A DNA stretch of 64,000 nucleotides from Peribacillus kribbensis DSM 17871 (GTDB lineage: Bacteria > Bacillota > Bacilli > Bacillales > DSM-1321), in the NCBI RefSeq assembly GCF_000430765.1, contig NZ_KE387245.1, forward strand, positions 1 through 64,000, written 5' to 3'. The notes under the pieces are model-generated. The model saw only the letters and a list, made by a program, of their open reading frames with translations. It was not told the origin of the DNA and searched no databases. The position numbers and the translations under genes are program-made. Shown piece after piece: positions 25,798 to 34,759 of the stretch. The stretch's first letter is position 1. Each line of letters begins with the position of its first letter.

Positions 25798-27288
25798 ATG
25801 TTTAACTGGTTTAAGGCAAGGAATACCGGAGCGGAAACGAATCAAAGAGATCAGATGTCCCTGATAGATCTGCATGAGCTTTGTAAAAAATCAGGAGACT
25901 TCGTCAGTTTTCAGCCGATTAATTCAGAGATATGTGTTTCGTATTATAATACGCTGGTTAATAAAAAGGTCATCAACAAGGATATCCTTGCCTATCTGGA
26001 TTTGCACAAAGGACTTACTCTTGAACAGCTGATAGAAAAGATACCGATTGAAAGACCTGTCCTTACAGAGGACGTCCAAAGCATGAAAGAAAAGCTGCTG
26101 ATCGGCTATGTTATGATTTTCTACCCGGAGCAGCCTTCTAAAGCAATTCTGCTGCCAGCCTCAGAAAAGAAACAGCGCCAGATTTCATTCCCGGAAGCTG
26201 AATACACGGTTGTCGGGCCTAAGGAAGGCTTTGTGGAATCTATTGAAACGAATATTAATTTAATTCGGAAGCGCCTGCCGATACCAGAGTTAATCATAGA
26301 GGAGACCACTGCCGGGACTTTCACCAAAACAAAAATAGCGGTTGTTTATATTGATGGAGTGGCGAATGAGGAAAATGTGAATACCGTTACCCAGCGTATT
26401 AAAGGAATCAGCTATGACCAGATCATAGATATTTCTTATATAGCGCAGATGATCGAGGATAATAATAATTCCGTTTTTCCGCAAATGATTGATACGGAAC
26501 GGCCTGACAGGGTGGCTGCCATTCTCTCGGAAGGGAAAATCGCTATCCTGTGTGACGGCTCCCCCTATGCGCTGACGGGACCCACCACTTTGATTGAGTT
26601 CTTTGCTTCCTTTGAGGATTACTTTCTCTCCTGGCATATCGCGTCTGTATTTCGACTAATCCGGTTATTCGCAGTTACGTTTTCCGTTTTTTCCACGCCC
26701 TTATACGTCGCTGTGCTTACCTTTCATTATGAGATGATACCTGAGAATCTGCTGTATACCTTGATTTCCTCAAGAAGCGGAATACCTTTTCCTCCCATTA
26801 TGGAAGCAATCATTTTGGAATTGACGATCGAGCTTCTGCGGGAAGCAGGATCCAGGCTTCCGTCAAAGGTTGGCCAGACGATCGGTATTGTTGGCGGTAT
26901 CGTAATCGGGACTGCGGCTGTTGATGCAGGGCTCACCAGCAATGTTCTCCTGATCATTGTTGCACTTGCAGCACTTTCTTCATTTACTACTCCCGTCTAT
27001 AAGATGAGTAATACCATCAGGCTGCTCCGTTTTCCTTTTTTGTTAATGGCACAGCTGCTTGGGATGCTGGGGATCGCTGTTTGCTTCTGCTTTATTTTGA
27101 TCCATCTTCTTAAGCTAACATCGCTTGGCAGGCCGTATATAGGGCCGATTTATCCCCTGAGGGTAAGGGATCTAAAGGATGCATTATTCAGGCTTCCCTT
27201 TGATACTCAAAATTTAAGGCCGTTCGAAGTAAGATCGCCCCATCCTTCACGGCCGCCTATTAAAAAAGAAAAAGATATCGACGAGTAA
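25798..27288 (+). CDS. Spore germination receptor A subunit (GerAA/GerKA family)
   Basis: The 496-residue protein is an A subunit of a germinant receptor in the spore inner membrane. The cytoplasmic N-terminal domain (about 1-270) contains the family motif AVVYIDGVANEENV and IAILCDGSPYALTGPTTLIEFF. Membrane segments follow from about residue 290, with HYEMIPENLLYTLISSRSGIPFPP and the strongly conserved IVGGIVIGTAAVDAGL. It is the first gene of a four-gene operon with B and C subunits. Expression in the forespore would be expected by family; no sigma-G promoter was confirmed. Confidence 0.94.
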   Translation: MFNWFKARNTGAETNQRDQMSLIDLHELCKKSGDFVSFQPINSEICVSYYNTLVNKKVINKDILAYLDLHKGLTLEQLIEKIPIERPVLTEDVQSMKEKLLIGYVMIFYPEQPSKAILLPASEKKQRQISFPEAEYTVVGPKEGFVESIETNINLIRKRLPIPELIIEETTAGTFTKTKIAVVYIDGVANEENVNTVTQRIKGISYDQIIDISYIAQMIEDNNNSVFPQMIDTERPDRVAAILSEGKIAILCDGSPYALTGPTTLIEFFASFEDYFLSWHIASVFRLIRLFAVTFSVFSTPLYVAVLTFHYEMIPENLLYTLISSRSGIPFPPIMEAIILELTIELLREAGSRLPSKVGQTIGIVGGIVIGTAAVDAGLTSNVLLIIVALAALSSFTTPVYKMSNTIRLLRFPFLLMAQLLGMLGIAVCFCFILIHLLKLTSLGRPYIGPIYPLRVRDLKDALFRLPFDTQNLRPFEVRSPHPSRPPIKKEKDIDE

Positions 27289-27300
27289 TACTAGGAAAGG

Positions 27301-28401
27301 ATGATGAACTTGTTAACCCAGCCAGATGAATCGAAACAGGTTTCCCCTTTCTTTGTTGCTTATATTGTGCACAGCATGCAGATTGGTATTGGGATATTGG
27401 GGTTTGAACGGTATATCGCCAAGGATGCAGGCTATGATGCCTGGATCGGTATTATTCTCTCTGGGTTCACGATTCACATTTTGATCTGGATGGTTTATAA
27501 AATTCTGGGGAATGGCCAGAATGACATCGTAGGCGTCCATAGCAGCTTGTTTGGAAAGTGGATCGGAGGATTATTCAGCATTTGTTTTATTGTCTATTTT
27601 TGTTTATTTTCCATTACGATTGTTCGAAGTTATACCGAAGTCATACAAGTGTGGATGTTTCCCGGTTTGAATACCTGGTACCTGAGCTTCATCCTCCTCC
27701 TCCTTGTTTATTTTGCGGTTACCGGCGGTTTCCGGGTCATAGTGGGTCTTTGTTTTTTAGGAATCGTCTATACCATCCCGCTCCTGCTTCTTAAGTGGTT
27801 TCCTTTAAAGGAAGCTGACTTTACCAATCTGCTTCCTATCATGAATCATCGGCTGATGGATCTATTCAAGTCATCAAAAATTATGACCTTGAACTACCTT
27901 GGATTTGAAGTTTTGCTTTTCTGCTATCCATTTATCAAACGCGGAAAGAGTTCTCAAAAGTGGGCACATGCCGGTTTAATTCTAAGTATTTTAGTCTATT
28001 TGTTCACGGCTGTAGTTTCATTTGCGTACTTTACTCAGCGGCATCTCAATCATATTATCTGGCCGACATTAAGCTTGTGGCAGACCGTGGACCTGCCCTT
28101 TATCCAGCGTTTTGAATATGTGGGCATTACCCTTTGGCTGTTCCAGATTCTTCCGAACATCTGTATGTTTGTATGGGCCGGCAGCCGTGGATTGAAACGA
28201 CTGTTCGGCGGTAAGCAGAAGCACATGCTGATGTTTATCCTCTTGTTGATATTTTTAGCGTCCATCCGGATGACAAACCGGGGGGAGATCGACTTTTTTA
28301 CAACGATTGTTGGACGTGTTGGCTTTTATACATTGTATTTTTATATTCCTTGTCTGTTTGCTGCCCAAATTGTCATGAAACGTGTGAGGAAAAAAGCATG
28401 A
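27301..28401 (+). CDS. Spore germination receptor B subunit (GerAB/GerKB family permease)
   Basis: The 366-residue protein has about ten membrane segments and belongs to the GerAB/AAP-permease family, which binds the amino-acid or nucleoside germinant. Typical parts are VAYIVHSMQIGIGILGFER, DAGYDAWIGIILSG and the late segments ending FYIPCLFAAQIVMKRVRKK. The first ATG touches the AGGAAAGG ribosome site, so the ATG at 27304 or TTG at 27310 may be the true start. It overlaps the C subunit gene by 4 bp (ATGA). Confidence 0.93.
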   Translation: MMNLLTQPDESKQVSPFFVAYIVHSMQIGIGILGFERYIAKDAGYDAWIGIILSGFTIHILIWMVYKILGNGQNDIVGVHSSLFGKWIGGLFSICFIVYFCLFSITIVRSYTEVIQVWMFPGLNTWYLSFILLLLVYFAVTGGFRVIVGLCFLGIVYTIPLLLLKWFPLKEADFTNLLPIMNHRLMDLFKSSKIMTLNYLGFEVLLFCYPFIKRGKSSQKWAHAGLILSILVYLFTAVVSFAYFTQRHLNHIIWPTLSLWQTVDLPFIQRFEYVGITLWLFQILPNICMFVWAGSRGLKRLFGGKQKHMLMFILLLIFLASIRMTNRGEIDFFTTIVGRVGFYTLYFYIPCLFAAQIVMKRVRKKA

Positions 28402-29468
28402 AAAAAATAATGATCTGGATTGTCATTCTCGGAATAGTGGTTGGAGGGGCTACGGTCAAGACGAAAGTTTTGGAGGATCTTCAGCTTGTCACGATTTATG
28501 GGTACGATTATGCAGGGAAAAATAAAATCCGGGGTATCGTCAGCACACCAGTTATTCCTACAACTGAAAATACCCCTCCAGGCAGCAAGATTTTGGGTGT
28601 TGATGCACACACAAGTAAAAATTCCCGCCAGCTGCTTCAGTCGGTATCTCCGAAACCCCTTGTCATCGGAAGGCTGAATACGGCTTTGTACAGTGATAAA
28701 ATAGCCAAAAAAGGGTTATTCCGGCTGCTTGACACCCTGATCAGGGACCCCTCCCTTGGCCGAAGCTTAATGCTTGCCGTAGTAAAAGGCAGTGTTGAAG
28801 ATTTACTATCAGAAAAGTATACGATGACAGAAACTTCTTCTATGTATGTTTCGGAGTTAATGAAAAATAATAATCAAAGCGTGATCCCTAAGACAAGCCT
28901 GCATTCTTTTTTAAACGATTATTTTGAGAAAGGGAGAGATCCCTTCCTCCCGCTGCTGGAAAAAGGGACGGATTTAATCCGGATGAAGGGCATCGCTTTT
29001 TTTAAGCAGGACAGGTATATCTGGGAGCTTCCATATGCCGAATGCTTTGTCTTTAAAATGCTTTACGAGAATTTTAAAAATGGTATGTACGAATATAAGG
29101 CGGATGGAGACTACGTAACCCTAGAAAATCTTCAGTCAAAGGTCCATTATCATATAAGTGCCGACAACAAACAAGTAACCATCCATGTAAGTCTGAAAGG
29201 AAAACTTCTGGATGCATCAGGCCACCAGCTGGCAAGCTCAAAAAGTATTCCAGACTTGGAAAAAACATTGAGCAGGGTACTTATCAAAAAAGCTGCCCGA
29301 TTGGAAAATAAATTCAAAAAACTGAATATAGATCCACTTGGGATAGGTGATAAAGCCAGAAGCAAAGAGAGGCACTTTAATTTTGAAGAATGGAACAAAC
29401 AATATAAGAACATAACTTTCAAAAATGATGTGAAAGTGGAAATTACTCAATCAGGTGCAGTGGACTGA
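28398..29468 (+). CDS. Spore germination receptor C subunit, lacking a lipobox
   Basis: The 356-residue protein has the Ger(x)C fold and gene position (ATGA overlap with the B subunit). It begins MKKIMIWIVILGIVVGGATV. The usual lipoprotein cysteine (LxGCWD) is missing and no Cys occurs near the end of the hydrophobic stretch. It would therefore be held by an uncleaved N-terminal helix rather than a lipid. Later parts (PLVIGRLNTALYSDKIAKKGLFRLLDTLIRDPSLGRSLMLAVVKGS) are typical of GerAC. A start 48 bp upstream inside the B gene is a by-product. Confidence 0.88.
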   Translation: MKKIMIWIVILGIVVGGATVKTKVLEDLQLVTIYGYDYAGKNKIRGIVSTPVIPTTENTPPGSKILGVDAHTSKNSRQLLQSVSPKPLVIGRLNTALYSDKIAKKGLFRLLDTLIRDPSLGRSLMLAVVKGSVEDLLSEKYTMTETSSMYVSELMKNNNQSVIPKTSLHSFLNDYFEKGRDPFLPLLEKGTDLIRMKGIAFFKQDRYIWELPYAECFVFKMLYENFKNGMYEYKADGDYVTLENLQSKVHYHISADNKQVTIHVSLKGKLLDASGHQLASSKSIPDLEKTLSRVLIKKAARLENKFKKLNIDPLGIGDKARSKERHFNFEEWNKQYKNITFKNDVKVEITQSGAVD

Positions 29469-29499
29469 AGGTACTAATCTGATTCCCAGGGTGAAAAGC

Positions 29500-30084
29500 A
29501 TGGATAATATAACTTACAATGATGTCAAAGAAGCAAGGGAAACCTATATGCATCTGAACAAAGAGTACTGGCAAACCCATGAAGTTTGGCATGGTCATTG
29601 GTGGTTCTTGGTTTTGTCATCCCTTGCCACCCTTGTTATCTGGTGGATTTTTGCGGATAAGGATAAAAGCCGGTTTCCCCATATATTCTGTTATGGGCTG
29701 TTATGCAGCCTGGCTTCTTTCTCTCTGGATACAACGGGAGTCCTTATGAACTTTTGGGCATATCCTCACAAGGTATTGTTTATGATTCCCTCATCCGTTC
29801 CGGCAGATCTGGTCGTCATTCCAGTCTCAGGAATGCTGATTTTTCAATACTTTCCCCGCTGGAAAGCCTTTATCCCAGCCGCAATAGCTCTTTCTGCGAT
29901 CTTTTCATTCATCATAGAACCTTCTTTCATTAAATTTGATTTATTCATGCTGATCAAGTGGCGCCATACATACTCCTTCATAGGATTTATCCTTCTATTC
30001 ACAGCATTAAAAGGGATCCTTCAGCTCATATGGCGCCAATTGCGAAATGGGGACAGTAAAAAAAGCGATGTGCCGAGATTATAA
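29500..30084 (+). CDS. CBO0543-family membrane protein in the ger operon
   Basis: From ATG 29500 (AGGGTG upstream) the protein has 194 residues and about five membrane segments, with an aromatic-rich N-terminal part (HEVWHGHWWFLVLSSLATLVIWWIFADK) typical of the CBO0543 family of Bacillales and Clostridia. It follows the C subunit after 31 bp and is probably part of the same transcript. A function in spores is inferred from this position only. Confidence 0.8.
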   Translation: MDNITYNDVKEARETYMHLNKEYWQTHEVWHGHWWFLVLSSLATLVIWWIFADKDKSRFPHIFCYGLLCSLASFSLDTTGVLMNFWAYPHKVLFMIPSSVPADLVVIPVSGMLIFQYFPRWKAFIPAAIALSAIFSFIIEPSFIKFDLFMLIKWRHTYSFIGFILLFTALKGILQLIWRQLRNGDSKKSDVPRL

Positions 30085-30109
30085 AACACGGTAAATGGGG
30101 ACTGTCCCT

Positions 30110-30271
30110 TTATTTCTTTTCCATGCATAGTTTTTTGTATTCTTCTTCCAGTTCTGTAAGGGTTCTGATAGTGGAGAGATATTCTCTGTCTGTGTAGTTT
30201 CCATTCTTTATTAAGTAGGAAATGAGATATTCTTTCCTTCTTTTTAGGGCTCTTCTCAGTAAATAACTCAT
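30110..30271 (-). CDS. FbpA-like small basic protein (53 aa)
   Basis: The frame begins MSYLLRRALKRRKEYLISYL and ends TLTELEEEYKKLCMEKK. The pattern LR.al..Rk..LI..Li..G.y...e.l...tl.eLE.EY.k matches the Fur-regulated basic protein A family. It starts 5 bp after the ssuD stop, so it may be the last gene of the ssu transcript. No good ribosome site is seen, which lowers confidence. Confidence 0.55.
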   Translation of the reverse strand: MSYLLRRALKRRKEYLISYLIKNGNYTDREYLSTIRTLTELEEEYKKLCMEKK

Positions 30272-30276
30272 AGGCT

Positions 30277-31401
30277 TCAAACTCGGCTTTCTATAGGACT
30301 GGATGCAGCGGTAAGCTCCCCTTTGGTATGGAATAGGTCTGTTGATGAAGTGTTCTTGAAGGGAAGAAGCGGAGAAAGCAGCTCCGCGGTCCGGTAGGCT
30401 TCCTCTAAATGCGGATAGCCTGATAGAATAAAGGTTTCAATCCCTATTTCAGCGTATTCCTTGATTCTTTCTGCAACCTGTTCAGGACTGCCAACAAGGG
30501 CTGTTCCTGCCCCCGTCCTCACTAACCCGATCCCTGCCCATAAATTCGGGCTGATTTCCAATGCCTCCCTGCCCTTCTGAAGCCCAGCCATTCTGGACTG
30601 CCCGATCGAATCCATCTGAGAAAATGCTTTTTTGGCTCTTTCTATGGTTTGATGATCAACATACTGGATGAGCTGGTCAGCCGCTGCCCAGGCTTCATTT
30701 TCGGTTTCCCTCACAATGATATGAAGGCGTATGCCGAATCGGACGCTTCTCCCTTCAAAGGCTGCCAGCCGTCTCACCTCTTCTATTTTTTTGGCCGCTT
30801 GAGGAAGGGGTTCTCCCCATGTTAAGTAAACATCGGAATGCTTTGCTGCCACTCTCTGACCAGCAGGTGAAGAACCGCCAAAATAGATTGGCGGATAGGG
30901 CTTCTGATAGGAAGGAAATAGGAGTTTGCCCCCTTTTATCTGGACATACTCCCCATGGAAGTCCACTTCTTTTCCTTCTAACAGAGATTTCCAAACGGAC
31001 AGAAACTCATCTGCTGCTCCATATCTATCGTCATGCTTTAAAAATAGGCCGTCTCCCGCTAATTCTGCTGGATTTCCTCCTGCCACAAGATTCACAAGAA
31101 GCCTGCCTTCAGATATCCGGTCTGCGGTCGCTGCCATTCTCGCCGCTACACTTGGACTCATCAACCCTGGACGGACTGCCACCAGAAACTTCAGCCTTTG
31201 GGTTAAAGGCATGAGAGCGGAGGCAAGCATCCAGGGATCCTCGCAAGTCCTCCCTGTCGGAATCAAGACACCGGTATATCCCAGTGTATCTGCAGCCTGT
31301 GCGATTTGCTTGAAATAAGAAAAGTCTGCCTTTCTTCCTCCGCGGTACGTACCCAGATATCTTCCGTCCCCATGTGACGGGATAAACCAAAAAAACTCCA
31401 T
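30277..31401 (-). CDS. ssuD: FMNH2-dependent alkanesulfonate monooxygenase
   Basis: The 374-residue protein is a bacterial luciferase-fold enzyme that releases sulfite from alkanesulfonates. Diagnostic parts are the N-terminal [34 protein letters not shown] (with the active-site Cys), [10 protein letters not shown]-like [34 protein letters not shown] and [13 protein letters not shown]. It ends the order A-B-C-D on the minus strand and follows ssuC directly. A flavin reductase (SsuE) is not in the cluster. Confidence 0.95.
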   Translation of the reverse strand: MEFFWFIPSHGDGRYLGTYRGGRKADFSYFKQIAQAADTLGYTGVLIPTGRTCEDPWMLASALMPLTQRLKFLVAVRPGLMSPSVAARMAATADRISEGRLLVNLVAGGNPAELAGDGLFLKHDDRYGAADEFLSVWKSLLEGKEVDFHGEYVQIKGGKLLFPSYQKPYPPIYFGGSSPAGQRVAAKHSDVYLTWGEPLPQAAKKIEEVRRLAAFEGRSVRFGIRLHIIVRETENEAWAAADQLIQYVDHQTIERAKKAFSQMDSIGQSRMAGLQKGREALEISPNLWAGIGLVRTGAGTALVGSPEQVAERIKEYAEIGIETFILSGYPHLEEAYRTAELLSPLLPFKNTSSTDLFHTKGELTAASSPIESRV

Positions 31402-32268
31402 TTAGATCTCTCCTTTTTCTCCTTTAAAATGATCACGCCATTTTAACAGCTTTGCCTCTAACAGCCTGACAAGGGAATCGGTAATTTTTCCTGCGGCCGC
31501 AAAAATGATGATTCCTGCAAAAACGACTTCTGTATTGGAAAACTGTCTTGCATCCATGATCATGTACCCTATGCCTTCGCTCGATCCCATCATTTCCGCC
31601 ACGACTAAACCGAGCCAGGCTATGCCAAGCGACAGCCGGATTCCCAATAAAATATTTGGCATGGCAGCAGGCAGAATCAGTTTTGTGAATAATTTTCTTT
31701 TATTGAACTCCAATACCCGCGCTACATCAAAAAGCTTGGAATCTACTCCCCTGATTCCTAAGAAGGTGTTCACATAGACTGGGAAAAAGGCTCCTTTTGC
31801 TATCAAAAGGATTTTGGAAAGCTCACCAAACCCAAACCAAAGGATGAACAATGGTGCTACTGCGAGATGAGGAATGGTCCTCAGCATCTGGAAGGAGGGG
31901 TCCATCAGTTCTTCGCTTTTATTTGAAAATCCAACAACTCCCCCCAGCAGCAAGCCAAGCCCCGCTCCTAAGATAAAGCCAGCTCCTGCTCTTATTGAGC
32001 TGATTTGGAGGTTATTCCATAGTTCACCGGTTGATGCCAGTTCTTTAAAGGCTTGGAAAATGGATGTCGGTACCGGCAGTAGATTCTCTGAAATTATTCC
32101 AAGACTCCCTGCTGCCTGCCAAACAGCCAGTATAATAAGTGGAAGGATCAATCCTTTGAGGATCCTTGATAATCCTACATTTAAACGCTGGAAGGCCTCT
32201 TTTTCAGCTGAATGATGGATGCTGTCAGGCAAAATCCCGGCCGTTATTTCTGCTTTTGTTTTACTCAT
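31402..32268 (-). CDS. ssuC: Aliphatic sulfonate ABC transporter permease
   Basis: The 288-residue protein has about six membrane segments and the permease-ATPase contact loop (LGIRLSLGIAWLGLVVAEMMGSSEGIGYMI) of the nitrate/sulfonate/taurine class. The stop is next to the ssuD start and the gene begins 10 bp after ssuB, so the genes are co-transcribed. Confidence 0.94.
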   Translation of the reverse strand: MSKTKAEITAGILPDSIHHSAEKEAFQRLNVGLSRILKGLILPLIILAVWQAAGSLGIISENLLPVPTSIFQAFKELASTGELWNNLQISSIRAGAGFILGAGLGLLLGGVVGFSNKSEELMDPSFQMLRTIPHLAVAPLFILWFGFGELSKILLIAKGAFFPVYVNTFLGIRGVDSKLFDVARVLEFNKRKLFTKLILPAAMPNILLGIRLSLGIAWLGLVVAEMMGSSEGIGYMIMDARQFSNTEVVFAGIIIFAAAGKITDSLVRLLEAKLLKWRDHFKGEKGEI

Positions 32269-32278
32269 ATCTGCTGCC

Positions 32279-33046
32279 TCACCCCTTAACCATTTTTTCG
32301 GAAAATAGTCCTGCAGATTCTAGTTCAATCATTACCTTCTGCCGGATCTGCTGAAAAGGAAGCTCTGATTTCTTTCGCGGATAAGGCAGGTCCACAGGAA
32401 TACTGCGGCTGATCGTCCCCGGCCTCTGAGTCATGATTAAAATCCGGTTTCCTAAATAAATTGATTCATCAATATCATGGGTGACAAGGATCATGGTCGT
32501 CCGTTTCTTTTCCCAGATCGTTAACAATACATCCTGAAGATGGGTCCGTGTAAAAGCATCCAATGCACCGAATGGCTCATCGAGAAGAAGGACGTCCGGC
32601 TCTCTGAGGAGTGCCCTTGCTATGGCTGTACGCTGGGCCATGCCGCCTGAAAGCTCACTCGGATAAGCTTTTTCAAATCCCTTAAGCCTGACGGTTTCCA
32701 GCAGATCATCGACCTTCTTTCTGACTTCCCTATCACTAAGCGGGAGGTCGGCTGCTATATTTTTTTCGACATTCAGCCAGGGAAACAAACGGTGCTCCTG
32801 GAAGATGAACCCTTGTTTTATGCCCGGACCATGTAATGGCCGGCCCCCTATTTGAACAGAACCTTCATATTGCCGGTCCAGCCCGGCCAGTATTTTAAGG
32901 AGTGTGCTCTTCCCGCAGCCGCTGGGTCCGATGATGGTTACAAAATCTCCCTGTTTTATTTCTAGATTAATATTCTCAAGCGCTTTAACTTCTTCTTGCC
33001 TGCCCTTGATAAAAGTTTTGCTGACGGATCTAATTGAAACACTCAT
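32279..33046 (-). CDS. ssuB: Aliphatic sulfonate ABC transporter ATP-binding protein
   Basis: The 255-residue ATPase has Walker A (GPSGCGKST), Q-loop ([11 protein letters not shown]), signature [15 protein letters not shown], Walker B ([12 protein letters not shown]) and the switch His (VTHDIDES). The FGALD form is typical of nitrate/sulfonate/taurine importers. A 215-bp gap to ssuA contains a terminator-like hairpin and one copy of the repeated RNA motif. Confidence 0.95.
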   Translation of the reverse strand: MSVSIRSVSKTFIKGRQEEVKALENINLEIKQGDFVTIIGPSGCGKSTLLKILAGLDRQYEGSVQIGGRPLHGPGIKQGFIFQEHRLFPWLNVEKNIAADLPLSDREVRKKVDDLLETVRLKGFEKAYPSELSGGMAQRTAIARALLREPDVLLLDEPFGALDAFTRTHLQDVLLTIWEKKRTTMILVTHDIDESIYLGNRILIMTQRPGTISRSIPVDLPYPRKKSELPFQQIRQKVMIELESAGLFSEKMVKG

Positions 33047-33121
33047 CCTTTTTCCTCTTTTCTAAACAAATCATTTATATTTTCTTGCGGGTTCTTAGAA
33101 ATGAAAATTCCATGGATAATC

Positions 33122-33181
33122 AAAAAAGACTGCTATTCCTTAATAAAAGAGGAAAGCAGCCTTCAGTTGTCTGATAAGCCG
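33122..33181 (-). promoter_or_regulatory. ssu RNA motif copy 1 with attached terminator
   Basis: On the minus strand the motif GCTTA-TCAG-ACAA-CTGA-AGGC (33159-33179 region) is followed without a gap by GGCTGCTTTCC, which pairs with GGAATAGCAGTC and a TTTTTT tract at 33122-33127. The last three motif bases belong to the terminator stem. It lies between ssuA and ssuB and could set the ratio of binding protein to transporter. Confidence 0.7.
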
Positions 33182-33261
33182 GGTTTTGGTTGGTTTTTGT
33201 TTTTTCGTACAAAAATATAATTGTTTCGCTGCCCGCTTGTGAAGTGCATCAGCCCATTTCT

Positions 33262-34287
33262 TTAATTACCGGGCTTGTAGTCCTTTAATGCCTTCTCTAT
33301 GTATGAATTGTCGACTACTTTAGAAACGTCGATCTGGCTTTTTAAACCTTTTTGATCTACAAGAAGGTCGGCTGTTTTTTGCTGCCCGCTGATTAAATCC
33401 TTGGTGATCGGTTTGTTTTCTGGTGTCGAATTTTTTAGTACCGACTGGATAATGGCTTTATCTGTCTTCTTTAATTTTGAATACAGCTCGGCAGCCTCCT
33501 CTGGATGCTCATTCTGCCACCTTGTCGCTTTTTCCGTAACCTTTAAGTAAAGGACTACGAGTTCAGGATGTTCTTTAGCAAACTTTGTCCGCACAAGCTG
33601 AAAACCAGGGCTTGATGATTCTGTTGTCTTTCCATTAGCAATTACTCTGGCTCCATTTTTTATCACTTCTGTTGATTGAAACGGCTCCCAGATGGCCCAT
33701 GCATCCACCGATCCATTTTCAAATGCAGGCTGTGCGGCGTCAGGCTGTAATTGGATAATTTGGATGTCAGAGGGCTTTATATTTTCTTTTTTTAACGCAT
33801 TATACAATAGGCCGTATGAACTGCTTCCTTTCGCTACAGCTACCTTTTTCCCTTTTAAATCTTTTATGGAGTTTATGGAACTTCCTTTTTTAACTAAAAT
33901 GGCATCACCCATTTCTCCAGCACTTCCAGAGGCAATTTCCTTGAATGGAATATCGGCAGCCTGGCCGACAAGGACAGGAATGTTGCCTACCCGGCCAAAA
34001 TCAAGCCTGTCTGAAGCAATAGCCTCAAAATATTCCGGCCCGCTTTGAAATTCCACCCACTTGACTTTAGCTCCCTCTTTTTTGAATTCTTCCTCAAACC
34101 AGCCTTTCTCTTTTGCGGCCAGTATTGGCCATATGCTTTGCTGGATTCCTATACTCACAGGAACTGCCTGTTTATCTGTTTTTGCGGATGCAGAATCTTT
34201 AAGCTTAGAGTCTTCCTTTGAACAAGAGCATAATAATACAACTGCTGCGAAAAGCACGAAAACCCGCATCAAAGCCGTTCGTTTCAT
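33262..34287 (-). CDS. ssuA: Aliphatic sulfonate-binding lipoprotein
   Basis: The 341-residue protein has a lipoprotein signal peptide (MKRTALMRVFVLFAAVVLLCSC, lipid cysteine probably Cys22) and a periplasmic-binding fold of the SsuA/nitrate/taurine type: WPILAAKEKGWFEEEF, LDFGRVGNIPVLVGQAA, GKKVAVAKGSSSYGLLY and DAWAIWEPFQ. It delivers sulfonates to SsuBC. The ribosome site GGGGGG lies within a possible CCCC/GGGG stem next to RNA motif copy 2. Confidence 0.95.
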   Translation of the reverse strand: MKRTALMRVFVLFAAVVLLCSCSKEDSKLKDSASAKTDKQAVPVSIGIQQSIWPILAAKEKGWFEEEFKKEGAKVKWVEFQSGPEYFEAIASDRLDFGRVGNIPVLVGQAADIPFKEIASGSAGEMGDAILVKKGSSINSIKDLKGKKVAVAKGSSSYGLLYNALKKENIKPSDIQIIQLQPDAAQPAFENGSVDAWAIWEPFQSTEVIKNGARVIANGKTTESSSPGFQLVRTKFAKEHPELVVLYLKVTEKATRWQNEHPEEAAELYSKLKKTDKAIIQSVLKNSTPENKPITKDLISGQQKTADLLVDQKGLKSQIDVSKVVDNSYIEKALKDYKPGN

Positions 34288-34318
34288 TCGTTTCCCCCCA
34301 TTTTTTTAAATGCCAGGG

Positions 34319-34341
34319 GCCTTCAGTTGACTGATAAGCCA
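34319..34341 (-). promoter_or_regulatory. ssu RNA motif copy 2, upstream of the ssuA ribosome site
   Basis: The minus strand reads GCTTA-TCAG-TCAA-CTGA-AGGC followed by CCCC, which can pair with the GGGG of the ssuA ribosome site 16 bases on. It differs from copy 1 only in one loop base and outer flanks. Confidence 0.65.
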
Positions 34342-34345
34342 TCGT

Positions 34346-34504
34346 TTACTTACGGTTTGTATTTGCAAATCGTATCTTTTCTGTGTAATCAATTTGTGTG
34401 ATTGCACCGTTATGCACAGTAATGACAATAGATCCAAAGTTGATGGTTTTAATGATTTTTTCGATATAAAGCTGTTTTTCCAAATCCAAATCCGATTCTG
34501 CCAT
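34346..34504 (-). CDS. yezD: YezD-family protein (DUF2292)
   Basis: This 52-residue protein has the YezD pattern I.KII..I.FGSI.ITVH.G.ITQID.TEK.RF. DUF2292 genes are often found next to sulfur-assimilation genes, which fits its place as first gene of the ssu operon. AGGAGG lies nine bases before the ATG. Its molecular role is unknown. Confidence 0.85.
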   Translation of the reverse strand: MAESDLDLEKQLYIEKIIKTINFGSIVITVHNGAITQIDYTEKIRFANTNRK

Positions 34505-34540
34505 AATCCTAATCCTCCTTTTTTAAATTTTATTTAGTTT

Positions 34541-34563
34541 GCCTTTAGTTGCCTAATCAGCAG
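34541..34563 (-). promoter_or_regulatory. ssu RNA motif copy 3, upstream of yezD
   Basis: The minus strand reads GCTGA-TTAG-GCAA-CTAA-AGGC, with the stem changed from TCAG/CTGA to TTAG/CTAA so that pairing is kept. It lies about 35 bases upstream of the yezD AGGAGG. No competing stem is obvious here. Confidence 0.6.
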
Positions 34564-34629
34564 AACAAACAGCTGGAAACCTTAATTTGCCGATTATTCC
34601 AATTAATTTAGTGGGTTTTAGATAAAATA

Positions 34630-34684
34630 AAAAACCAAAGCCCCCAATTGTTTGAATCAGAGCCTTTGGTTATCCAATCAGCAG
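34630..34684 (-). promoter_or_regulatory. ssu leader: RNA motif copy 4 overlapping a terminator
   Basis: The motif GCTGA-TTGG-ATAA-CCAA-AGGC ends in AACCAAAGGC, which also pairs with GCTTTGGTT at 34633-34641 followed by TTTTATTTT on the minus strand. Motif hairpin and terminator share the same bases, so they exclude each other. With a promoter immediately upstream this has the form of an attenuation leader. Confidence 0.7.
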
Positions 34685-34696
34685 TATTTTTTTAAT

Positions 34697-34726
34697 ACTA
34701 TAAAACACTCTTTCTCTCATTGTCAA
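34697..34726 (-). promoter_or_regulatory. Sigma-A-type promoter of the yezD-ssu operon
   Basis: On the minus strand TTGACA (34721-34726) and TATAGT (34697-34702) are 18 bp apart. The transcript would begin near 34690, just before RNA motif copy 4. Confidence 0.75.
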
Positions 34727-34759
34727 TTCGTTTTTGTAAAATTCTAATAACTAAGTTAT

